Shown here: positions 1 to 9,143 of the stretch, piece after piece
Position numbering within the stretch: position 1 is the stretch's first letter
How the letters are laid out: every line of letters starts with the position of its first letter
Assembly: GCA_963732355.1 (NCBI GenBank)
Contig: CAVSZD010000007.1
Span: forward strand, 620,001-684,000
Length of the DNA stretch: 64,000 bases
Source: JADKAV01 sp963732355
GTDB taxonomy: Bacteria; Actinomycetota; Actinomycetes; S36-B12; UBA10799
Reading direction: 5' to 3'
Program-made: the position numbers and the translations under genes
The notes under the pieces: generated by a model
The model's database searches: none
What the model saw: the letters and a program-made list of their open reading frames with translations, nothing else
Told to the model about the DNA's origin: nothing

Positions 1-566
1 GTCGATACGGCCTGGCCGAACCGTTGGATCTGGATTGTGTTGAGCGGATTTCGGGGGTCGTCGGCCACCGTGAAGTGCGACCAGATGCCAGCGATCTCCA
101 GGACCCCGCGGTCCTGCAAGCTCTTGGCCTCTTCGACGAAAGCGGGCCACTGCGCCATCGGGCATCCGGCCCTGCCCAAGCCCGTGTCGGCCTTCAGGTG
201 TACCCGGGCCCTGCGCCCCGTAGCTCGGTGAGCTGCAACCACAACGCCGAGTTGGGCCGGAGATGAGACCCCTAGGTCGACGTCTGCCTCGAGCACGTCC
301 GCCCATGGGTCCGACGGGCTGGCCAGCCAGGTCAGGATGGGCCCGTCGTCACCGTTCGCACGAAGTTCTAACGCTTCGGTGAACAGGGCCACACCCAGCC
401 ACTGCGCTCCCGACTCACGGGCCGCTCGGGCCATCGGCAGCAGACCGTGACCGTACGCGTCGGCCTTGACGATGGCCATCTGCGCGCTACCAGGGGCAGC
501 CGAACGCAGGCGGTCGAGGTTGTGCGCGAATGCGTCGAGATCGATTCGGGCCTGCGCGCGTGTCAC
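1..566 (-). CDS. alr: Alanine racemase, partial (C-terminus beyond window edge)
   Basis: PLP-dependent racemase that makes D-alanine for peptidoglycan in the cytoplasm. Reading the minus strand from the GTG at 566 gives an N-terminal TIM-barrel segment. It contains the PLP-lysine motif VKADAYGHG near residue 35 and further barrel signatures such as HLKADTGLGRAG and IWSHF. About 188 residues are visible, roughly half of the usual 370-380; the rest lies left of base 1. It follows nnr by 35 bases on the same strand, the usual actinobacterial nnr-alr order. The start is inferred from alignment to the expected N-terminus (TRAQARIDLDAF), because the upstream TTG at 573 is out of frame. Confidence 0.9.
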   Translation of the reverse strand, partial: MTRAQARIDLDAFAHNLDRLRSAAPGSAQMAIVKADAYGHGLLPMARAARESGAQWLGVALFTEALELRANGDDGPILTWLASPSDPWADVLEADVDLGVSSPAQLGVVVAAHRATGRRARVHLKADTGLGRAGCPMAQWPAFVEEAKSLQDRGVLEIAGIWSHFTVADDPRNPLNTIQIQRFGQAVS

Positions 567-601
567 CGGTCAATCGTATCTGCGCAGCGTGCGGAGGTGA
601 G

Positions 602-1969
602 TCACCCAGAACCCGCGGCCCAGACAACGGCCGCGCGCACCTGATCGGCGATGTCCTGGCTGGTTGCCGGGAACGTCGCGAGCAGACCGGCTTGACCATG
701 GACCATAGCCGCGCAGGCAGCCACCTTCGCGAGCTCCGCGAGCTCTGGCTCGCGGCCGACGAACGCGCGTGCCAGCATCGCCCCCAGCAACCCCGACAGC
801 ACGTCTCCGCTTCCTGCCGCCGCAAGGTTGTGACTGGTGTGCGTGTTGATGAACACCTCACCACTGGGGGCAGCCACGATCGTCACAGCACCCTTGAGCA
901 GGACCACGACCTCGAGTTCCGCGGCGGCAGCGCGCACGGCGGCGATGGGGTCCGCGCCGGGTTGGTAACCGAGCCTTGCGAACTCGCCGGTGTGCGGTGT
1001 GATGATCACTGGACCGGGCGCGATCTTGGTCAGGGCCTCGGCGTCCAGGACCACCGGCCGTCCCGACCCCAGTGCTGTCGAGACGGCTTCGGCTAGCCGT
1101 TCCTCATCGGCCAGCCCCGGGCCGACCACGTACGCATCGGTTCTGCCGGCGGCGGCCACCACGTCGGGGAAACCCCCGACCGGCGATCGGACCATACCGG
1201 CATCCCCGTGACGCGCTCCGGCCACGCACAGATGCCCTGCCCCGGGGTACTTTGTGGAGCCTGCGGCGATGGACACCACCCCGCGGGTGTACTTGTTGTC
1301 CGAGAATCCTGGGCGCGGGAAGAACTCGGCTGCATCCTCTCGCTCGACCACTTTGACCGTCGCGGGTGGCAAGGTCGCATCGAGGCCGATGTCCACCAGA
1401 TGCACCTGCCCGCACACGTCTGGCCGCAGCACCACGCCAGGTTTGAGCGTCCCGAACGTGACCGTGTGGTCCGCGGCCCAGACCTCACCGGGCACGTCGC
1501 CGGTGTCCGGTTGCAGCCCGCTCGGCAGATCGACCGCGATGGTCAGGTCCGCGGCGACCGTGTCCCGGATTTCAACCGCGCCCGGACGCAGTGGCCCTGA
1601 GCCCCCGATCCCGACTACCGCGTCGAGAACGACATGCGCGCGGCGGGGTGCACGCACTTGGGCGCCTTCGGCCAGTGCCGCGCGAAGCCCCGCGGGATGC
1701 AGGGTGTCGGAGGTCGCCATGATGTCCACCGATACCCCGCGCCGGGCCAGTTGGGACGCAGCGAACAGGGCGTCACCACCGTTGTTGCCCGACCCAGCCA
1801 CCACCGCGAGACGAATCCCCCTGAGCCGGCCGAAATGCTCGCGTATCAGCCGAGCTGAGACCACCGCCAAACCCGTGGCCGCTCGCTGCATCAGAGCACC
1901 ATCGGGCATCTGGGCCATGAGGGCTTCTTCAGCAGCGCGAATCGTGGGGACGTCATGCACCGGCTTCAT
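602..1969 (-). CDS. nnr: Bifunctional NAD(P)H-hydrate epimerase / dehydratase
   Basis: Repairs damaged nicotinamide cofactors: the N-terminal YjeF_N domain epimerises NAD(P)HX and the C-terminal ribokinase-like domain dehydrates the S-epimer using ADP. Domain 1 (about residues 1-210) carries GSGNNGGDA at 59-67; the usual last residue of that motif is G, here A. Domain 2 (about 215-455) carries the ITPHTGEFARL motif and the catalytic loop GSGDVLSG near 386-393. The length of 455 aa is normal for the fused form. It lies upstream of alr in the same direction and probably shares its transcript. Its 5' end faces a repeat-rich gap before eno. Confidence 0.93.
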   Translation of the reverse strand: MKPVHDVPTIRAAEEALMAQMPDGALMQRAATGLAVVSARLIREHFGRLRGIRLAVVAGSGNNGGDALFAASQLARRGVSVDIMATSDTLHPAGLRAALAEGAQVRAPRRAHVVLDAVVGIGGSGPLRPGAVEIRDTVAADLTIAVDLPSGLQPDTGDVPGEVWAADHTVTFGTLKPGVVLRPDVCGQVHLVDIGLDATLPPATVKVVEREDAAEFFPRPGFSDNKYTRGVVSIAAGSTKYPGAGHLCVAGARHGDAGMVRSPVGGFPDVVAAAGRTDAYVVGPGLADEERLAEAVSTALGSGRPVVLDAEALTKIAPGPVIITPHTGEFARLGYQPGADPIAAVRAAAAELEVVVLLKGAVTIVAAPSGEVFINTHTSHNLAAAGSGDVLSGLLGAMLARAFVGREPELAELAKVAACAAMVHGQAGLLATFPATSQDIADQVRAAVVWAAGSG

Positions 1970-2034
1970 GCACCCATCGTGGCCGACCGACTCGGCGCTC
2001 GGCCACCCGCCGGCGTTGAAAGGGACCCGACCGC

Positions 2035-2074
2035 GCTGCCTAAAGGGACCGCCCGCTGCCTAAAGGAACCGCCC
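2035..2074. repeat. 20-bp direct repeat, two copies
   Basis: GCTGCCTAAAGGRACCGCCC occurs twice head to tail, directly left of the family 1 palindrome at 2077. It differs at one position between copies. It is a local tandem duplication next to the palindrome. Confidence 0.85.
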
Positions 2075-2076
2075 GC

Positions 2077-2144
2077 GTTAGAGGTTGTGCTGTTGGTTAG
2101 CGAAAACACGCGTGGATTCGCTAACCAACAGCACAACCTCTAAC
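2077..2144. repeat. Family 1 palindrome, copy 1 (perfect)
   Basis: A 68-bp inverted repeat with 28-bp perfect arms (outer GTTAGAGGTTGTG, box CTGTTG, inner GTTAGCGAA) around a 12-bp centre holding ACGCGT. It lies between the nnr 5' end and the eno 3' end, with no gene overlap. The right side continues into CAGGAC, as in most other copies. There is no T-tract, so it is not a classical intrinsic terminator, although an RNA copy would form a very stable hairpin. Confidence 0.95.
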
Positions 2145-2211
2145 CAGGACCGCGGCGGGGGCCAGGACCGCGGCGGGGCCAGGACCGCGGCGGGGGCCAG
2201 GACCGCGGCGG
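2144..2211. repeat. 17-18 bp tandem array, four units
   Basis: Four near-identical GC-rich units beginning CAGGACCGCGGCGGGG abut the right end of family 1 copy 1. The first unit starts at the CAGGAC that normally flanks the palindrome, so the array looks like an expansion of the element's own flank. Confidence 0.9.
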
Positions 2212-2243
2212 CCCGCCGGACCCGCCCGACGCCCAGCTGAACC

Positions 2244-3521
2244 TCAGCCAGCAAACCGGGGGAACGACCGGCGACCGCTGTACACGGCGGCGTCGTCCAG
2301 TTCCTCCTCGATGCGCAGCAACTGGTTGTACTTGGCCACGCGCTCCGATCGCGCCGGCGCACCGGTCTTGATCTGTCCGCAATCGGTGGCCACGGCCAGG
2401 TCGGCGATCGTGGTGTCCTCGGTCTCACCCGAGCGGTGGCTCATCATGCAGGTGTAGCCGGAACGGTGGGCCAGAGCGACCGCGTCAAGGGTCTCGGTGA
2501 GCGAACCGATCTGGTTGACCTTCACCAGCAGCGCGTTGGCGGCTGCCTTCTCGATACCGTCGGCCAGGCGCACCGGATTTGTCACGAACAGGTCGTCACC
2601 GACCACTTGGACTCGACTGCCGATCTGGACGGTCAGGTCGATCCATCCCTGCCAGTCGTCCTCGGCCAGTGGGTCCTCGATGGAGACCAGCGGGTAGGAG
2701 TCCAGCAGCGTGGCGTAGTAAGCGGTCATTTCGTCAGCGGTCCGCGAAGCCCCCTCGAAGGTGTAGACACCGTCGGCAAAGAACTCGGTCGCGGCCACGT
2801 CCAGCGCCAAAGCGATGTCCGATCCAAGAGCCAGCCCCGTCGCCTGGACCGCCTCCCCGATCAGGTCGAGGGCGTCGCGGTTCGTCGGTAGATCCGGGGC
2901 GAAGCCACCCTCGTCGCCGAGCCCGGTGGACAGCCCGCGCTTCTTGAGCACCGACTTCAGAGCCTGGTAGACCTCCGCACCCATACGCAGCGCGGTGCTG
3001 AAGTCGTCGGCACCGATCGGAGCGATCATGAACTCCTGGATGTCCACGCCGGTATCCGCGTGGGCTCCTCCGTTGAGGATGTTCATCATCGGGACAGGCA
3101 GCACGTGGGCCTGCGGGCCACCGACATAGCGGAACAAGGGCAGCCCGGCTGAGTCCGCGGCAGCGCGGGCCACAGCAAGTGACACCCCGAGGATGGCGTT
3201 GGCGCCCAGGCGGCTCTTGTTCGGTGTGCCATCGAGGTCGATCATCAGCTGGTCGATCAGACGCTGCTCGCTGGCTTCGCATCCTTCGACCTCGCCGGCG
3301 ATGGCGTCTTCAACCGCGGCCACGGCCTCGAGCACGCCCTTGCCGCCGTAGCGCTGCCCGCCGTCGCGGCGCTCCGAGGCCTCGAACGCGCCAGTGGAGG
3401 CTCCAGAAGGAACTGCAGCCCTGCCCAGCGATCCATCTTCAAGCCCCACCTCGACCTCAACGGTCGGGTTCCCTCGGGAATCCAGGATCTCCCGTGCGAT
3501 GACAGCGACGATCTCAGCCAC
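2244..3521 (-). CDS. eno: Enolase
   Basis: Cytoplasmic glycolytic enzyme converting 2-phosphoglycerate to phosphoenolpyruvate. The 425-aa length fits bacterial enolases. Visible signatures are the mobile loop SGAST at 39-43, VKVNQIGSLTET with the catalytic lysine, HRSGETEDT, and QIKTGAPARSERVAKYNQ near 383-400. The loop usually reading HADNNVDVQEFM is HADTGVDIQEFM here, a modest substitution. It follows mazG in the same direction with a gap of about 60 bases, matching the conserved mfd-mazG-eno neighbourhood. A family 1 repeat follows the stop. Confidence 0.97.
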   Translation of the reverse strand: MAEIVAVIAREILDSRGNPTVEVEVGLEDGSLGRAAVPSGASTGAFEASERRDGGQRYGGKGVLEAVAAVEDAIAGEVEGCEASEQRLIDQLMIDLDGTPNKSRLGANAILGVSLAVARAAADSAGLPLFRYVGGPQAHVLPVPMMNILNGGAHADTGVDIQEFMIAPIGADDFSTALRMGAEVYQALKSVLKKRGLSTGLGDEGGFAPDLPTNRDALDLIGEAVQATGLALGSDIALALDVAATEFFADGVYTFEGASRTADEMTAYYATLLDSYPLVSIEDPLAEDDWQGWIDLTVQIGSRVQVVGDDLFVTNPVRLADGIEKAAANALLVKVNQIGSLTETLDAVALAHRSGYTCMMSHRSGETEDTTIADLAVATDCGQIKTGAPARSERVAKYNQLLRIEEELDDAAVYSGRRSFPRFAG

Positions 3522-3579
3522 ATTTCCTCCTTGTTCGGCCTACCTGCGAGCCTATCGGCTGCCGCAGTGGGCACCACCT

Positions 3580-4230
3580 CTACCGGCTCTGTACCTCACG
3601 CCGGCGCAGATCGTCGCGCAACCCAACCGCCGCCCGCCGGGTCGCGGCGTCTGCGTCTACACCTCGGACCTGGGCTTCCGCAACCAGACCCAGGATGGCC
3701 TGCCCGACATCCATCTCGTCCAGCAACGCAACCAGCCTCGGGTCCGCTGCGGGAATCTCGACACCGCCCTTCTGCGCCCGGTGCAGAAGTTTCTCAATCA
3801 ACGGCAGCGCAGGCATCGCCATCGGCACGCCGTCAGTGACCGATGTTCGGCCCTTTTCCCGACGCTTGCGCTCGAACCAGGCGGCCTCAACGTCGGCGGC
3901 GGTGTCAGCGCTTGCCCCGGCGAACACATGCGGGTGTCGCGCGACGAGCTTCTCGGCAATCCCTGCGGCGACGTCATCGATGTCGAAGGGCTGTTCGGAC
4001 TCCTGGCCGATCCGCGCGTGGAACACCACCTGCAGCAGAAGGTCACCGAGTTCCTCGATGAGGCCCGCACGGTCGCCGGCGTCGATCGCCTCGATGGTCT
4101 CGTAGGTCTCCTCGACCAAGTACTGAACGAGACTTTCATGGGTCTGCTCGGCGTCCCACGGACAGCCCCCGGGTGAGCGCAGCCGGTCCATCACGGCCAC
4201 AAGCTCCAGCAGGCGCGCGCCTTGCGTCAC
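3580..4230 (-). CDS. mazG: MazG-type nucleoside triphosphate pyrophosphohydrolase
   Basis: Hydrolyses NTPs or aberrant NTPs to NMP and pyrophosphate. The all-alpha MazG fold is recognisable from GCPWDAEQTHESL (about 22-34), the metal-binding EETYE at 40-44, and EELGDLLLQVVFHA (about 59-72). At 216 aa it is shorter than the two-domain E. coli enzyme (263 aa), as in other actinobacteria. Its ATG overlaps the stop of the upstream lipoprotein gene by four bases, suggesting translational coupling in the mfd-lipoprotein-mazG unit. Confidence 0.93.
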   Translation of the reverse strand: MTQGARLLELVAVMDRLRSPGGCPWDAEQTHESLVQYLVEETYETIEAIDAGDRAGLIEELGDLLLQVVFHARIGQESEQPFDIDDVAAGIAEKLVARHPHVFAGASADTAADVEAAWFERKRREKGRTSVTDGVPMAMPALPLIEKLLHRAQKGGVEIPAADPRLVALLDEMDVGQAILGLVAEAQVRGVDADAATRRAAVGLRDDLRRREVQSR

Positions 4231-4844
4231 GAGGCGGGCGGCAGTCCGGTCAACGCCTCGGTGGAGACCACCGGCGTGGATAGGTCGTCAGGCAGGGCGC
4301 CGACTGAGAGCTGCTGGGCGTCCCAGGTGCCGAACCGTGGACTAACCTGCGGATCCACTTCATCGCTCAACTGCTGGACCGCGGTGAGCAGGCCGGTTTG
4401 GCCACTCGGGTCATCACCGGTGATGGTGAACTGGCTCATCGTCTCGACCAACAACGTGGTGCGCACTACTTCTGGGATCGCGGCGGGAAGCACACCTGCC
4501 TGCAATGCGCCTTGTTCAAGCGCTTCCTGGCCACCGGCGCGTTCCACCTCGTCGGCGATGGCAGCGTCCACCTCACCTTTCGAGACGTCCACCCCCTTGC
4601 GGACCGCCAGTTCGTCGACCAACTCACCGACGATCCATCGGGACAGCACCGCCTGCGAAACCTGCGCGCTCTGCGGAATGCCCAGCTTCTCGGCCAACTC
4701 GGAGGTGGTGCTGGCCAAGTCGGAATCAGTCAGTCGCTGCTCCCCGACGACCGCCGCAGAGCCCGCCAGGGGTTGACCGCAACCCGCCAGCCCGATCCCC
4801 GCAGCCAGCAGTACCGGCACCCAGCCCTTGATCGACACACTCAC
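4227..4844 (-). CDS. SurA N-terminal-like lipoprotein
   Basis: A 205-aa predicted lipoprotein. The signal peptide ends in lipobox LAGC (cysteine near residue 22), so it should be anchored on the outer face of the membrane. The mature part resembles the SurA N-terminal chaperone region (helical, with the pattern VVGEQRLTDSDLASTTSEL). No parvulin PPIase domain is visible. It sits between mfd and mazG, 3 bases after the mfd stop and overlapping mazG by 4. That position is typical of actinobacterial SurA-like lipoproteins. A periplasm-side folding role is inferred. Confidence 0.85.
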   Translation of the reverse strand: MSVSIKGWVPVLLAAGIGLAGCGQPLAGSAAVVGEQRLTDSDLASTTSELAEKLGIPQSAQVSQAVLSRWIVGELVDELAVRKGVDVSKGEVDAAIADEVERAGGQEALEQGALQAGVLPAAIPEVVRTTLLVETMSQFTITGDDPSGQTGLLTAVQQLSDEVDPQVSPRFGTWDAQQLSVGALPDDLSTPVVSTEALTGLPPAS

Positions 4845-4847
4845 TCC

Positions 4848-7800
4848 TCAGTCCTTGAGAACGGACTCAATCAGACTACGCGCCCACTCGATCAGATCGT
4901 GGTCGGCCAGCGGTTTTGCGCCCAGCTCCCGGCCGCGGGGCACCGGCACCAGGATCGTGCCCGAAGCGGCCTTGTAATGACTGCCCGGGTAGAGCCTGGC
5001 CAACCGCATGGTGCGGCTCTCCGCAAGGTGGGCGGGCGCAAGCCGGACCCGGGTGCCCGCGGTGACAACCTCGGTGAGCCCAACAGATCTGGCCAGGATC
5101 CGAAGCCGGGCCACATCAACCAGAACCTCGACGGGTCCGGGCAGCGGTCCGTAGCGGTCGGTCATCTCCGCGATGAACTCCGCGATCTGCTCAGTCGTGC
5201 TGGCCTGCGCCAAGGTCGTGTAGGCCATGAGCCGCAGGCGTTCGTCGGGAACGTAGTCGTGCGGCAGATGGGCGTTCACCGGCAACTCGATGCGCACTTC
5301 CGGAAGTTCTTCCTCCTGCTCGCCGCGCACTGCTGCCAGTGCCTCGCCCACCATGCGCACGTACAGGTCGAACCCGATGTTCGCAATGTGGCCGGACTGC
5401 TCACCTCCGAGCAGGTTGCCCGCCCCGCGGATCTCGAGATCCTTCATGGCCACGGCCATTCCCGAGCCGAGGTCGGTATGCGCGGCGATCGTCTCCAACC
5501 GATCATGGGCGGTCTGGGTGAGGGGTTTCTCCGGCGGATACAGGAAATAGGCATACGCCCTGTCCCGGCCCCGGCCGACGCGGCCGCGCAACTGGTGCAA
5601 TTGGCTCAGGCCGAACGCGTCGGCGCGGTCCACGATCAACGTGTTGGCGTTGGGGATGTCCATCCCCGATTCGACGATCGTGGTGCAGACCAGCACGTCG
5701 ATGCGACCCTCCCAGAAATCGACGACAGTCTGCTCCAGCGCCGCCTCGGGCATCTGTCCGTGCGCGTAGGAGATGCGCGCCTCCGGCACGAGTTCTGCGA
5801 GCTTGTTCGTGACCCGCCCGATGGACTCGACCCGGTTGTGGATGAAGAAGACCTGGCCGTCGCGAAGCAGCTCACGGCGGATGGCTGCCGAGATCTGCTT
5901 ATCGCTATAGGGACCCACGAACGTGAGGACCGGCAGACGGTCTTCCGGCGGAGTCTGAATGGTCGAGATCTCGCGGATTCCGGTCACCGCCATCTCCAAA
6001 GTCCGCGGGATTGGGGTGGCCGACATGCTCAGCACATCCACGGACGTGCGCAACGCCTTGATGTGCTCCTTGTGCTCGACACCGAAGCGCTGCTCCTCGT
6101 CCACGATGAGCAGGCCGAGTTCGGGGATCCTGGTTTTCGGGCTCAGCAGACGGTGGGTGGCAATCACCACATCCACCTTGCCGTCGGCCAGGCCGTCGAG
6201 CACCGCCCGGGCCTCGGCATCGGTCTGGAATCGCGACAGTGCCTCAACCCGGATGGGAAAGGATCCGTAGCGCTCGGTGAACGTCTTGTGATGCTGTTTC
6301 ACCAGCAGGGTCGTCGGCACCAGAACCGCTACCTGCTTGCCGTCCTGCACTGCCTTGAACGCTGCTCTGATCGCGATCTCGGTCTTGCCGAACCCGACGT
6401 CGCCGCAGACGAGGCGGTCCATCGGCACCGGCTTCATCATGTCGGCCTTGACCTCGTCGATGGTCACGAGTTGATCGGGCGTCTCCTGGTAGGGGAAGGC
6501 GTCCTCCAACTCGCGCTGCCAAGGAGTGTCAGGACCGAACTCGAGGCCCTTCGTGGCCTGTCGCGCCGCGTACAACTTGACCAGTTGTGCTGCGATCTCG
6601 CGCATCGCCTTGCGGGCCCTGGTCTTGGCCTTCTGCCAGTCAGCCCCACCCAGCCGGTGCACAGCAGGAGCCTCCCCACCCACGTAGCGGGTGACCTGGT
6701 CGAGCTGGTCAGTCGGAACGTACAGTCGGTCGGCGGGCTGGCCTCGCTTGCTGGCCGCGTACTCGACCACCAGGTACTCGCGCACCGCCCCGGCGACGGT
6801 CCGCTGGGTCATCTCGACGTACCGTCCGACTCCGTGCTGCTGGTGCACGACGAAGTCGCCGGGCTTGAGCGTCAATGGGTCGAGAGCCTTGCGCCGCTTG
6901 CTGGGCATCTTGTTGACCGTGGCGCTGGAGGCTCCGGTGATGTCGCGTTCGGTGAGCAGAACCAGCGCGTCGAGCCGCAGGCCGTGCTGAAGCCGGGCTT
7001 TGACGATGTGCACGACCGGGTCGAGCGTTCCCTCGGAGCCGAGCCGGGCAGGAACGTCAAAGGCCGTGAGCTGCTCGGCCAACCTCTGGGCCGGACCGGT
7101 GGCGCCCATCGTGATTACCACCGGGAGACCCGCCGCCAACGCGACCCGCACGTCCGCAGCCAACGCCGAGACATCCCCGCGATAGGTGGGCACGGGCCGC
7201 AATTGCTCGACTACAGAACCCAAGGTGCCCATGCCGCTGACCGGCAGTCCGTGCTGGGCCGCCTCGACCCCGAGCTCCTCGGTGCTGCGGTACGCCGCTT
7301 GACTCAGATCCAGGGGCACCGCGTTCCCGACCGCCGCGTTGTGCCAGCCCGCCTGCAGGAACTCCTCGGAGGTCCGCACCAGATCGACCGCGCGCGCTGC
7401 GATCCGCTCGGGGCCGATATTGATGATCGGGGTACCGGCAGGGATCAGTTCCAGCAGCGTGATCATGCGATCGGCCAGGACCGGCGCCAGCGACTCCATG
7501 CCCTCAACCGCACGGCCCTCGGCCAGGTCGGTCAGGACGTCCGCGATGTGCGGGTGGGTGGCGGCCAACTGCTGCGCGCGCCCACGCACCGACTCGGTGA
7601 GCAGCAACTCCCGGCAGACAGGGATGATCAGGGTGGAGTCACGGTCGCCGATCGAACGCTGGTCGGAGACGGAGAAGTCGCGCATCTGGTCGACCTCATC
7701 GCCGAAGAATTCCACCCGGGTGGGGTGCTCATCGGTGGGCACGAACACGTCCACGATGCCGCCGCGCACTGCGAACTGACCCCGGCGTTCGACCATCGGG

Positions 7801-8273
7801 ACCCGCTCGTAGCCGGCTCGCACGAGACCTTCGATCACCGCGTCGAACCCCGGCTCGTCGCCGGTCTGCAGGGTCTGGGGGCGCTCTTCGGCAAGATCGG
7901 CCGCGAACGGTTGCATCAAGGCCCGGATCGGCACGAGCAAGACATCCGGCAACCTGCCGTCAGCCAGTTCGGCGATGATCGCGGTGCGCCGCCCAACCGT
8001 CTCAGCGGTCGGACTGAGTCGCTCGTGTGGGAGGGTCTCCCACGCGGGGAACACCGCGGCCGTGCGCCCCAGGTCCTCCAACGAGTCGCGCAACTCCCCG
8101 GCCTGCCTACCTGTGGCCGTGACCGCCACCACCGGACCGGAAACGCCAGCCAGAACAACTGGCTCCGAACCGGGGGTCACCGACAATTCGGCGCCGCCGG
8201 ACGGGAGGTCCTGCACCCATTCGGCAACCTCGGGCAGGCCGCCGAGCAGGCTCACGACATTGGCAAGAATCAC
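4848..8273 (-). CDS. mfd: Transcription-repair coupling factor
   Basis: ATP-dependent translocase that removes stalled RNA polymerase from lesions and recruits UvrA. The 1141 aa follow the usual order: UvrB-like N-terminal modules, the RNAP-interaction domain with VVHQQHGVGRYV (about residue 470), the RecG-like motor with Walker A GDVGFGKTE (about 621-629), DEEQ box (about 722) and the SATPIPRTL motif, and a C-terminal UvrA-masking domain. The start is a GTG chosen for its agreement with the family N-terminus. It heads the lipoprotein-mazG-eno cluster. A 1413-codon open frame on the opposite strand is a GC-composition shadow. Confidence 0.97.
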   Translation of the reverse strand: MILANVVSLLGGLPEVAEWVQDLPSGGAELSVTPGSEPVVLAGVSGPVVAVTATGRQAGELRDSLEDLGRTAAVFPAWETLPHERLSPTAETVGRRTAIIAELADGRLPDVLLVPIRALMQPFAADLAEERPQTLQTGDEPGFDAVIEGLVRAGYERVPMVERRGQFAVRGGIVDVFVPTDEHPTRVEFFGDEVDQMRDFSVSDQRSIGDRDSTLIIPVCRELLLTESVRGRAQQLAATHPHIADVLTDLAEGRAVEGMESLAPVLADRMITLLELIPAGTPIINIGPERIAARAVDLVRTSEEFLQAGWHNAAVGNAVPLDLSQAAYRSTEELGVEAAQHGLPVSGMGTLGSVVEQLRPVPTYRGDVSALAADVRVALAAGLPVVITMGATGPAQRLAEQLTAFDVPARLGSEGTLDPVVHIVKARLQHGLRLDALVLLTERDITGASSATVNKMPSKRRKALDPLTLKPGDFVVHQQHGVGRYVEMTQRTVAGAVREYLVVEYAASKRGQPADRLYVPTDQLDQVTRYVGGEAPAVHRLGGADWQKAKTRARKAMREIAAQLVKLYAARQATKGLEFGPDTPWQRELEDAFPYQETPDQLVTIDEVKADMMKPVPMDRLVCGDVGFGKTEIAIRAAFKAVQDGKQVAVLVPTTLLVKQHHKTFTERYGSFPIRVEALSRFQTDAEARAVLDGLADGKVDVVIATHRLLSPKTRIPELGLLIVDEEQRFGVEHKEHIKALRTSVDVLSMSATPIPRTLEMAVTGIREISTIQTPPEDRLPVLTFVGPYSDKQISAAIRRELLRDGQVFFIHNRVESIGRVTNKLAELVPEARISYAHGQMPEAALEQTVVDFWEGRIDVLVCTTIVESGMDIPNANTLIVDRADAFGLSQLHQLRGRVGRGRDRAYAYFLYPPEKPLTQTAHDRLETIAAHTDLGSGMAVAMKDLEIRGAGNLLGGEQSGHIANIGFDLYVRMVGEALAAVRGEQEEELPEVRIELPVNAHLPHDYVPDERLRLMAYTTLAQASTTEQIAEFIAEMTDRYGPLPGPVEVLVDVARLRILARSVGLTEVVTAGTRVRLAPAHLAESRTMRLARLYPGSHYKAASGTILVPVPRGRELGAKPLADHDLIEWARSLIESVLKD

Positions 8274-8333
8274 TACTTCAATCTACGTCGCCCACGCAAA
8301 GCTCCCTGTGGCCCGGTCGGGGGGCTGTCCGGT

Positions 8334-9134
8334 TCAGGACCGCACGTACTCGATGACCTCGGGGCGCGCGATCACGATGTCGTCGACCCACGGCGGGCGC
8401 TTGTTGAACGCGATTGTGCGACCGTCGAGGTGGGTTCCGACCATCCCGTGGTCGATGGCCACGGCCAGGGGGGCCGCAGCGTCCCACTCCCAGAAGCCGC
8501 CCTCATTGACGTAACCGTCGACACGACCAGCCAGGATCTCTCCCACCTTCGCGCCGGCCGAGCCCACGTACACGAACTCGACGCCGTGGTCGGTCAAACC
8601 GTCGGCTGCCAGACGCGCCGCGATCTCATCGGTCCGTGATACGAAGTTCTCCGGCGGCCTGGACCGGGAGACAACAATGCGCAGCGGACGACCGGCAAGC
8701 GGTTCAAGGTGGGCTTGGCTGGGTTCGCCGGTGACGAACACCGCTTCTTGGGCAGGCAGGCTGAAGGCCGCGGCGGTGAAACCACTGCCCGGCGCACTTG
8801 CGTCCCACAGGCTGATCTGGACGGCCCAGTCGTGGCGACCTTGGCTGTATTCGCTCGTCCCGTCCAGCGGGTCGATGATCCAGACCCTATTGGCCGAATC
8901 GCGATCGTGGGAGTCCTTGGCCTCCTCGGAAAGGACCGCGTCCGCCGGACGGTGCCTGTGCAATTCAGCAGCGAGGAACTCCTGGGATGCGGCGTCGCCT
9001 GCGTCCTTGAGTTCCTTGCGCCGGGCCTTGTCGGCCGGGTCCACCGGACCGAAGTCGGCCCGCAGGTCGAGCAGGAGCCGTCCAGCGGCCAGGCTGAGTT
9101 CCTTGGCCAGTGCCGCGTCGGTTAGTTCATTCAT
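8334..9134 (-). CDS. cysQ: 3'(2'),5'-bisphosphate nucleotidase, CysQ-like
   Basis: Inositol-monophosphatase-fold phosphatase expected to act on PAP/PAPS or inositol phosphates. The metal site is visible as EEAKD, the signature DPLDGT (about residues 93-98) and WDAAAP near the C-terminus. Length 266 aa is normal. It lies 9 bases downstream of pth and about 60 upstream of mfd on the same strand. Assignment to PAP rather than inositol phosphate rests on similarity to actinobacterial CysQ. Confidence 0.88.
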   Translation of the reverse strand: MNELTDAALAKELSLAAGRLLLDLRADFGPVDPADKARRKELKDAGDAASQEFLAAELHRHRPADAVLSEEAKDSHDRDSANRVWIIDPLDGTSEYSQGRHDWAVQISLWDASAPGSGFTAAAFSLPAQEAVFVTGEPSQAHLEPLAGRPLRIVVSRSRPPENFVSRTDEIAARLAADGLTDHGVEFVYVGSAGAKVGEILAGRVDGYVNEGGFWEWDAAAPLAVAIDHGMVGTHLDGRTIAFNKRPPWVDDIVIARPEVIEYVRS

Positions 9135-9143
9135 GCCTAAGCC

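Noticed and set aside
2077..2144. Family 1 palindromes as ordinary rho-independent terminators
   Set aside because: They lack T-tracts, several lie at gene 5' ends, and boxes are often unpaired, so termination alone does not explain them.
4398..8639. A 1413-codon open frame on the plus strand
   Set aside because: It is antisense to mfd and its neighbours. Its product is Arg/His/Asp/Gly/Gln-rich with no family pattern, while the minus strand encodes complete known proteins.
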